Source: Agrostemma githago (lineage: Eukaryota > Streptophyta > Magnoliopsida > Caryophyllales > Caryophyllaceae). Taken from it: DNA of 64,000 nt. The translations under genes and the position numbers were made by a program. The stretch spans positions 56,694,987 to 56,758,986 of the forward strand of contig OY288259.1 in assembly GCA_958450325.1 (NCBI GenBank), given 5' to 3'. Below, piece by piece: positions 56,416 through 64,000 of this stretch. Positions within the stretch are counted from its first letter, which is position 1; the number at the start of each line of letters is the position of its first letter. The notes beneath the pieces were generated by a model that saw only the letters and a program-made list of their open reading frames with translations, ran no database searches and was not told the DNA's origin.

Positions 56416-57412
56416 GCAGACAAAAAGTTATAAACATATACGAGTATAAGTGAAAAACAAAAATATGCACACCCACTTTTATAGGACGAGATGTACATTT
56501 AATACCTTGCCAAACACCATGAAAAACCAAAACACTCTTCTCTTTATGTGTTTACTTTTCCTAGTTATTACCATTGTAATTACTCCATTGTTTGTTCATA
56601 GTTTATTTACTAGCTTTTCACAATCTTTAGTTTAGCTTAGTTCGACTTCGACCCCTCTACTTACCATCTGACTACCTTGTATTATGGGTTTGAGGTGTTA
56701 TAAACGTGTTTGATAGTTAGAGTTGTCTAGATAACTACATAGGCAAATCTTGTTATCATCTCCCTTTCACATAATCTTAGTTTCTCCTCATATAAACACA
56801 ACAACAGAAATAAGCAAACTCGCTTTCCACGGATACCAATACCAACAGAAACAATGAAAGTAATTTGTTTTCCCGTAAAACAAAAACGCTGTAAACCTAA
56901 AAAACAGTCGTTGCTCAAGGATACAGGTTCAAGAGTAACTCGGCTAAGTAGGAGTAAGTAGACTAACATGATAAGCTCATTATCAGTGTTAAATCTCATA
57001 TAATTAACCTTTGATTTACAATAACACTTCAATTCTTCTTGTGACTATCACAAAAAAACTTCCTAAACGCATTATAAGTTAGAAATATGGAGACTAACAC
57101 ACGATAAGCCATTGTTCTCTACCTTCCGATTAACAATAACTCCATTCTTCAATCAATTCAAAGCAAAATATGTCACAATCCCCTTTTGCTCCGGGCACTT
57201 ACTTGCATTACAATAAAAAGGAGGGGTTGAACATGGAAGGGTGCGACCTATTGTCTAGGACTCTAGGTACCTCCGTCTTAACCACCACACTAAGACGGAA
57301 GGCATTCAAAATTCATATAAACATGGCTACCACTTTGAGGAAATATACTGAAAAATATGAACAAATGAATGAGAGGAAGGGAGTATAAGAAGTAATGTAC
57401 CTCAGGAAGGCT

Positions 57413-57480
57413 CTCAAGACAAACCAAAACCCTATCAGCCATTATCTTTCCCTGCCCAAAAACAACCACAACCTCAGACC
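57413..57480 (-). pseudogene. Unidentified exon-like fragment
   Basis: The minus strand reads GQGKIMADRVLVCLESLPE and then GTACATT, a plausible splice donor. MADRVLVCLESLPE has the look of a first coding exon. The family is not recognised. Confidence 0.3.
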
Positions 57481-58064
57481 CTTAGTCCAAACAAAATTGG
57501 GTGGAGTCAAAGATTAATCATTTATCGAATCAATAAATATTTTCCAGAAAGAATTAGGATCGGCCAACCCATTATCCTCCTATTCACTTTGGGAGTTTCA
57601 AAATTATGAGAAGAGTTACTTCAAGTATAAGGGATATTTACTCTAATTGGATTACAGGGCGATTCTTTGACAAGCACACTTCTTTCGAAAAAAAAACACT
57701 CCTTAATATTAGAAAATATAATAATAATTATTTTTAATACTAGGTCCAAGTTAAAGGTTCAAAAGCAAGCAATTGAGTATGAAGAAAATGAATGAATGAA
57801 TGTATGATAAAAAGTTATGATTAGAACAACTAAGTTTACTTTACCTTGTTGTCTCCCTCGACCCCCATGATTCATGAATCATGAATAATACTCCTACTAA
57901 GTAACTACTTACTACATTAATAACTGCATGAGATTAAATAATGATAATAGAGAGTCATCTAAGTATTTTGTTTTTTTAAACAGCTCCACAATTTCGGATA
58001 ATGATTTGTGTTAACCGTAGATTTGTAGAATTTAAGTGTGGTGTCCTATATGAACAGGTGAAGA

Positions 58065-58195
58065 TTATTTCTCCATATTCTTGATGCTCTCCTCTAACTT
58101 CTCCAACGATACCCGTTCTCTTTGCCTACTTTCCTCCAACATTTTCTCGAGGTAGACAACCTTTTGCTTCCAGTATTGCAGTATAGAACTTCAGT
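58065..58195 (-). pseudogene. Coiled-coil C-terminal fragment of a captured gene
   Basis: The minus strand reads LQYWKQKVVYLEKMLEES then RQRERVSLEKLEESIKNMEK and a TAA stop, a heptad-like, charged segment with a natural-looking end. It may be the tail of the same parent as the J-domain exons or of a different gene; this cannot be decided by eye. Confidence 0.4.
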
Positions 58196-58666
58196 CTAGT
58201 GTCCAGAATAAGACGGCCAAAACCATCCTATGCCTCTACCAGATCTAAATGAACCATTACCTGACTCCCAAGTCTTACCTCTACCAGATCCGAGTGAACC
58301 GTTTGCTACACAACCACGCTTAGTACCTTGACAGTCAAACCATTCCTCTACCGGAAGAAGGTAATAGTATACAGTATAGCCTACACAAAGAGTGCCAACC
58401 ACAGTACAAGGTACTTTGAAGATCCTCCATGCTGCAACCAACCTCCTACACATAATACAATACAACATACATTCAGTATAGAAGGCGAGAAAAAAGGTGT
58501 GGAAATAGAAGAGAGTAAGAGCGTACTAGGTGTTTAACTTGTGACATGAGTGACCACATTTCTTGCATGAAATCACACAAACCCTGCACACACACTCAAG
58601 ATTTAACCTACTCATAAGGAAATAAAAGAGTAGTGGGCGATAATACTCCAGAGATATTAAGGAAAC

Positions 58667-59116
58667 CTCGTCAATTTGGTCGTCATCGGTGGGGTCATAC
58701 ATTCCTGCATCGTACAACATCCTTTTCGTGGGATCCGACAACACTATCAAAATAAAGCATTTAATCAATTAATTAGCTTGTTCAGTGAATGAATGAACGA
58801 ATGAAATAAAGTACTAGTGTTTGTGTTTGTGTTAATGTGATGAGAGGAATGAATAAGAAAGAGTAGAGTAGATACCAGAGTAAGCATCCTGAATGTTCTG
58901 GAACTTGAGTTTGGCTTCCTCTACAGAATCGGGGGTATTTGCCCATTTGTCCGGATGTCATTGCTGCACCACATTAGTCATTAGACATTAGACATTAGAC
59001 ATAGACGACGACCAAATAAAAATGAGAATGAGAAAAGAGGAGGGTAGATTAGGCATACCCTAGCGAGGCTGCGATAAGCGCGACGAATGTCGGGTAGAGA
59101 ACAACCTGCTGGCCTG
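58667..59116 (-). pseudogene. J-domain (DnaJ-like) gene fragment, three exons with a stop codon
   Basis: Exons on the minus strand, in order: 59116-59059 (SLPDIRRAYRSLAR, then GTATGC donor), 58963-58876 (Q-stop-HPDKWANTPDSVEEAKLKF and then QNIQDAYS), 58743-58667 (VLSDPTKRMLYDAGMYDPT then DDDQIDE, GT donor). The splice phases match across both introns. The HPD motif, needed to stimulate Hsp70, is present, but the usual Trp before it (codon at 58960-58958) has become TGA. The length and the YDAGMYDP segment match a plant single-J-domain family. It is a captured, broken gene copy in a CACTA element. Confidence 0.88.
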
Positions 59117-59424
59117 CTAAGTACAAATTAGTACTCCGTAATAGAAAGCCTGAGAGATATCAATTACTCCAGATCTTAGAAAGCAATTTGATAGATACTA
59201 CTAAGTAGCATACGAGTAATTTTGTATGTTGTGTTTGAGAGACATGTTAATTTGAGTCTTTGGTTATCGATGGTGATAAATTAGTTCATGAGTAGTAAAG
59301 TTCACCGATGATTGCTTGTTTTCGTGTTAAAATTCATTCTCATTCTATTTTTACTTGGATATCATTTAAACTCCCTTACTTATATTATGCTCCCATCACC
59401 TGCACGTACTATTTTTCTAGAATG

Positions 59425-59703
59425 CTAAATAGATAGATAGATAATGCAACCAACTCGACATATTCTTCTGTCTCCATCTGTCTCTTTAATTAGCTTGGTA
59501 TTAAGCCCTGAATGACCACCTGAAACTCGAGTACTTTGCAGCCCTAAATCACGCACCATACCCATGAAAGACACCATTGTGGTCTGCCAAGGCCTAGGTG
59601 ACTCGTAGATGATAGAGTTCCGAGTAGTCCATGCCGCGCACGCACGCACAGGCCAGCAGTCTGCCTCGTTCTCCCCCTGCAACTTCCACTCAAAGAAAGT
59701 CAC
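59425..59703 (-). pseudogene. Possible LINE-type reverse transcriptase/RNase H fragment
   Basis: A minus-strand frame reads CWPVRACAAWTTRNSIIYES, RPWQTTMVSFMGMVRDLG. The W-x-x-RN-x-I-(I/F) pattern followed by a VRDL-like helix recalls the linker before RNase H in plant LINEs. The rest is not conserved. Low certainty. Confidence 0.3.
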
Positions 59704-60337
59704 ACAATAATCGACGAATGTCGAGGCATACCTTCACTAAGTTGACCCATACTTACCATGTAAGATTTCAATCTATAATGTGCATTTTCATTTTCCAGTA
59801 TAAAACCTCAATCACAAAGTATACTCACAAGCTCCTGAGTAATTTACAGTTTGTCACAAAACCAATTGACAACGACCATAGTTGGAGAAAAACTAATAGG
59901 GACAACCTACCTCCAGATCATCTAGCTCACCGAATGAGAACTCAGGAATGTCGAGATGCCCCTTCACCTTTTTTGTTTCACTATCACCCACCCATTCACC
60001 TGTACCAACCAGAGCTTACAAAATCTACTTGGCAAAAACTACGGAGATTCTAGTATAGATACAAGATGTGTATCTTTGACAGTAAGAGTTAGATCATAAC
60101 TGTACCCAACACATTTCTTGTTACACACAGTCACCAAGAAAGTCTGCAACATCGTAGTCATACGACATTATATAAATCAGTCATCTTCCTACGATTAAAA
60201 CACGTCAAGTAGCCTATCAATCATTACTGTCCGGCCTTAAGAACCCAAGCTAAAAAACGCAAATTAAAATATGATTAATTCATTACTATCCTCAATAACT
60301 CAAGCTAAAGAATGTGGATTAGAACAGAGAAACAAAC

Positions 60338-60441
60338 ATACATTGTGCATTTCAGGTTTGGTGACAAAGAAATAAGCAACACTCTCAAGACTATCATTCA
60401 ACACCTTCGTTAGCTAATTCCTCGCATCTCTACTGGCCATT
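60338..60441 (-). pseudogene. Unidentified exon-like fragment with a stop
   Basis: The minus strand reads MASRDARN, TAG, LTKVLNDSLESVAYFFVTKP EMHN. The ATG and open context look like a first exon, and the single in-frame stop looks like decay. I do not recognise the family. Confidence 0.35.
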
Positions 60442-60788
60442 TCAACTACAAACACCATTAATCCAACATATTTCACAGACTAACTAACTCAACAACAAAG
60501 CCGCCTTTCGTTCACCCAAGCGCAAAAAGTAGCGAAACCGAAGGGCTGTCAGAGCATCTCGTCACCTCGAAACCCAGGATTTTGAAACACTGACTGTAAC
60601 TTCCGACATTCTTTCGAAATTACCTAATTACACCACTCGGTAACGATATTTTACCACATAATTACTAACCCTAATTCCGCCACTAAGCACAAAATTACAA
60701 AGATATTGCAATCAAATAAGATCAAACAATTGAATCCGAGTAAATCAATCGAACAAATAAAATTAAACTAAACAAAACAAAGAGTTAC

Positions 60789-60862
60789 CTGAAGACAGAA
60801 AGCGGAGCTTGAAGAACCTTTAACGCCTGAGAACGAGTAACGTACTTAGCGGCGTTCCCTTC
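60789..60862 (-). pseudogene. Pescadillo (PES) exon 1 fragment
   Basis: The minus strand reads EGNAAKYVTRSQALKVLQ then APLSVFR and ends at a GGTAACT splice donor at 60789. This matches the N-terminus of the nucleolar ribosome-biogenesis protein Pescadillo (EGNAA-Y-TRSQAL--LQ), where the first exon also ends after the VFR/LFR segment. The first about 13 residues of the usual protein are absent and unrelated sequence precedes it. A captured exon, not a working gene. Confidence 0.8.
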
Positions 60863-61431
60863 CAGATAGCGAGCAGGAATGAACAAATCAGAGCAACGAC
60901 GACAAATAGCGAGCGGGAATGAACAGCGAACGACGAAATCAAAGCAACGACAATTCAGGGAACAAAATTAATTAGAGAAGAAGAACGACGAAATCAGAAC
61001 AACTAAATTAATCAGAAGAAGAACTGGAGAAATCAGAGCAACGGCGGTCATCGGGGGAAGCTGCGCAACGGCGAAGTTGCTTCATGATTTAGGGTTTCCT
61101 ATAGGTCGTCAGTATAGTTTACTCCATAGATAGTTTACCCTAGATAGTAAAGTGGGTTTAAACAAAAAAACACACTGAGAAAGTGATATATGGGTCGTCG
61201 GGTAGTAGTAACATACCAATTTTCAGTGGTCCTGAAAATTAGAATAGACAACTGAGATTAAGAAAAACAGTTGTATAATATATAGACAACTGTTTTCATA
61301 AAGTTCAGTTGTCTATAAGCCTGTAAACACAACTGTTTGTCAAAAAAAACAGTTGTCTATATATTATACCTCAGTTGTTAACAGTATTAGATGTCTATTG
61401 CCAGTTGTCTATTTGATGTTTTGTAGTAGTG

Positions 61432-62003
61432 GTACAAGACCCTTATTAGCATCATAAATCGAGAAGTAGGAAGAAGGAATTAAGAATTCGATTGTTACCC
61501 TTTCGAATAGGATGAACAAGGATCGAGAAAGAAGGATCGGAATTGAGAGAGTTGAAGAACAGTTTAGTATTGTTGTTGTGCGTTCAATTGCCTTTTTTTG
61601 AAGAGAAGAGAAGAAGAGGAGAATACATACAATAAGAAGATTGTAGGGGTTTAAGAGGAGTTTGAGAGAGTCACTAACTGCTTACACAAATCGTCTGCCA
61701 AAAAGAGGGGAGGTGGAGCGAAGATAGGAGAAAAAAATCAAGTCGGTTTTGACTCTCTCAACTGAATCACGAAAATATCTCAGTCCGATGAGGGAAACAG
61801 TTGGGGTTGCTACAGTTTGAACCCGATTCGCGCTTAAAATAGTAAATGGATCACTTTTTTTTTAAAAAGAAAATAATATGTAGACAGAACTCGTATAAGA
61901 ACGTGTTTATGAGAAAGTAGTATTAAAATCACTTTTCAAAAATAATTATGTACGAAATCGCGTAGAAGAAGATTAAATAACAATTTCTAGATATTAATAA
62001 AAA
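61432..62003. other. Gene-free DNA right of the Pack-CACTA
   Basis: Purine-rich GAGAGA and AAGAAGAGGAGAA tracts at about 61540-61740. It probably continues the older sequence interrupted by the CACTA insertion. No gene is supported. Confidence 0.3.
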
Positions 62004-64000
62004 CTAGTTGTGATGCCCGTGCGATGCACGGGTGCAACAATAACATTATAATATGATGTCCTACGATCAACTAATTATCATCCTTTTTAATTCTGCTAAT
62101 TTAATTTGATACTTTACCCTGTTATTACAATCTACTAACTATGCTTGGCTAATATTATGCTACTTTGGCGGAAGTGGTCAGTCAATAGTACATATCGAGG
62201 CATTCCACTTACTTGAACCCCAGTTCGACGATTCCTACAATCGAAATGAACAACCTTTGGGCTGACCCTGAATACGAATCGATTAGGAGCATAAACATAT
62301 GAAATCCAACATTAACTATGTCACATAATCTAGATCTATCCTATCATTCTAATTTTTTTACTTAAAAAAGGTTTAAAAAAAAGAAAAATTAGGCATTTGA
62401 ACTATTTATGACCCGTATTCTAACCATAACTATAACCCGACCCATGACTCGTATTTGACTCGACCTGCCCAACATGTCTAGTATCTACATTAGTTATCTG
62501 GTGAAACAAATGATGTTCATCAAGATACCATCACCTATATCCGTTAGCAATATAAATATGTCTGTGACAACTCAGATGAAACAATGAGTTTATCTATATC
62601 TTTTACTCTCTAACCATTTGATTTTCTACATTGAATATATTGAATGTATGGTATCAACTTGCTCTAAATTTGACCCGACCCGCAAACCTGCCCCATCCCA
62701 TTTGTTGTTTTTAGAGTCATGAACCTGTTTTTCTTACCCGAATCTTAAGGGTGTGGATGGATAATAAAATGAGAGAGAAAGCTAAGGGAGTAGTGGAAAG
62801 GGAAAAAGAGAAGGGAAAGTGTCGGGAAGGGGAGGGAGAATGGAGATGATACATTTTCCCTCCAAATTTTGTCTATTTTGGATAGAGTGGATCATGGGTC
62901 GTACCGTCCGATTGACTTGTCCCGTCCAGCTCTAATTTTTAGCGGGCTTGGACACAACATTTTCAATAATATACAAAAGTCCGATCCGTGAACATGTCTC
63001 AAGCCGACTTGTCCGTGGGTCAAAATTTTACCCTTAGCCCTGCCCATGTCCAACCCGAACTCGCATATAGATTACCTCTAATTTTGGAGGGAAAATATTT
63101 TGCTTTGGAGGAGAGGAATGGAGAAATCCATTTTACTTTCACCTACAAATCTCTTCGTCCCATTTTGCTAACCAAGAACTTGCTTAGATCACTTTTCTTC
63201 CCCTCCATTTCCTTCCAAATTAATCTTTCAAAACAAACCTAAATGACCTATTAATTTTGGACCATGACGTGGACTGACCTATTCAACTCGTTGGAAAAAA
63301 GAGACTACAAAACCTTAGTCTAAAATCTCAGCTCAAGCCAACATATTCATATGCCTAGATTTTGCTAAAATTCTAGTTATTCGATATAATTAATTATTAT
63401 ATGTTATCCTTTTATTTTAATGTAAATTTGTGTCGAGTCTTAACTTAAATTATCTAATAATTTTAGTATATTATTCTCTTGTACAATTGTACATAGGTAG
63501 ACCAATACAAATTCTTACTTTACATAGAGAGCAATTTTAATACTTCCCCCTTCCATAAGTGTACTACTCATTATATATTCGATCATTAGGTGGTATAAAA
63601 TAATCAAATGGATAGAACATTGATGGGGGGAGGAAGTGCATTATTCTTCTAGCTTGCGACGGGTCAAGTGCAACCTATGTAGGGTAGGTAAGACAAAAGC
63701 AAAATGGGTAGGAAATGGTTTCCTGATTTGTCTTATCTATTACCCAAATGAGTAGTGATTGACGCGTCGTAAACTTGTGACGGATATGCAAATCACAAGA
63801 AAGACTTGTTGGGAGACTAAAGTTGTATTATCGTGTTAAATAGTAACGTTATTATTAGACTTGACAAAACTTGACCTGACTTGTAAATCCGTCATGTTCA
63901 ACCCGTTTATTGGTAGGTCAAGATTCAAAACCTTGATCCGTGACTCAATATTTTAAATTAAAAATATAGACTAATATTCAATTTAATACAACATTTTTTA
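62004..64000 (-). mobile_element. Helitron 3' end (minus orientation) and following gene-free DNA
   Basis: On the minus strand a hairpin (62016-62032, CCCGTGC, GAT-type loop, GCACGGG) is followed by ATCACAA and CTAG (62007-62004), then T. The element runs to the right, and its 5' end was not found in the window. The rest has GACCCGACCCG-like words at 62420-63060 and no gene. The 84-aa frame at 62988-63242 is not convincing. The true extent within this interval is unknown. Confidence 0.4.

Larger units (their letters stand above)
55860..61431. mobile_element. Non-autonomous CACTA element carrying host-gene fragments (Pack-CACTA)
   Basis: A perfect 30-bp inverted repeat bounds it: it begins CACTACTACAAAACATCAAA and ends with the exact complement. 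The 3-bp target duplication is GTA (55857-55859 and 61432-61434). Subterminal AGACAACTGTT/AACAGTTGTCTA units repeat at both ends (55880-56120 and 61240-61415). No transposase is encoded. The interior holds minus-strand pieces of several unrelated plant genes with surviving splice sites. It is 5572 bp long. Confidence 0.95.

Noticed and set aside
62988..63242. 84-aa plus-strand frame
   Set aside because: No domain, and it lies in a region of diverged GACCCG-type repeats; probably chance.

Overview
Plant nuclear DNA, strongly AT-rich, with intron-containing genes and dense transposons. Repeated ACTCCGTA/TACGGAGTA words, GTGAGACGGTCTCA inverted repeats and CTCCCTCCGTCCC-type Stowaway ends are what I associate with Caryophyllales (Amaranthaceae/Chenopodiaceae such as spinach, quinoa or beet). 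That placement is inference from word usage, not a search result.

Host genes (about 0-19 kb). The window opens with the last 43 codons of an unrecognised gene on the + strand (1-132). Three intronless AP2/ERF group IX transcription factor genes follow: an ERF1B-type gene (3687-4388, -), and two small ERF95/96/98-type genes ending in EDLL activation motifs (14910-15380, +; 18363-18728, -). The group resembles the Arabidopsis ERF95-ERF98-ERF1 cluster on chromosome 3, so it may be an old syntenic block. Its upstream regions carry W-boxes, including four TTGACY boxes within 27 bp upstream of the third gene. Stowaway MITEs, non-autonomous Mutator-like elements and Helitrons fill the space between.

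Transposon region (about 21-64 kb). A minus-oriented Helitron end with a minisatellite (21.1-23.4 kb) precedes an 11.2-kb Mutator-like element (MULE, 23849-35043) sitting in TA microsatellite. The MULE carries a + strand multi-exon gene with two tandem Ulp1/C48 protease domains, the second lacking catalytic His and Cys, and a - strand FAR1-type transposase gene with a one-base deletion. A 1-kb inverted-repeat element follows in the same TA tract. At 38831-39955 a Pack-MULE with a 9-bp target duplication carries a broken EXO70B fragment. A 10.35-kb CACTA element (41272-51624, TSD TGA) encodes a TNP2-like transposase and a second En/Spm-family protein, and lies inside Helitron sequence. A second CACTA element (55860-61431, TSD GTA, perfect 30-bp inverted repeats) has no transposase but carries fragments of several host genes, including a J-domain protein and Pescadillo.

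Five Helitron 3' ends (hairpin plus CTAG, followed by T) are seen. No tRNA, rRNA or CRISPR was found. The most unusual signals are the double Ulp1 protein with a dead second domain, the one-strand GTTACT motif spread through the MULE's non-coding DNA, the multi-gene Pack-CACTA, and the ERF cluster with its W-box tetrad.
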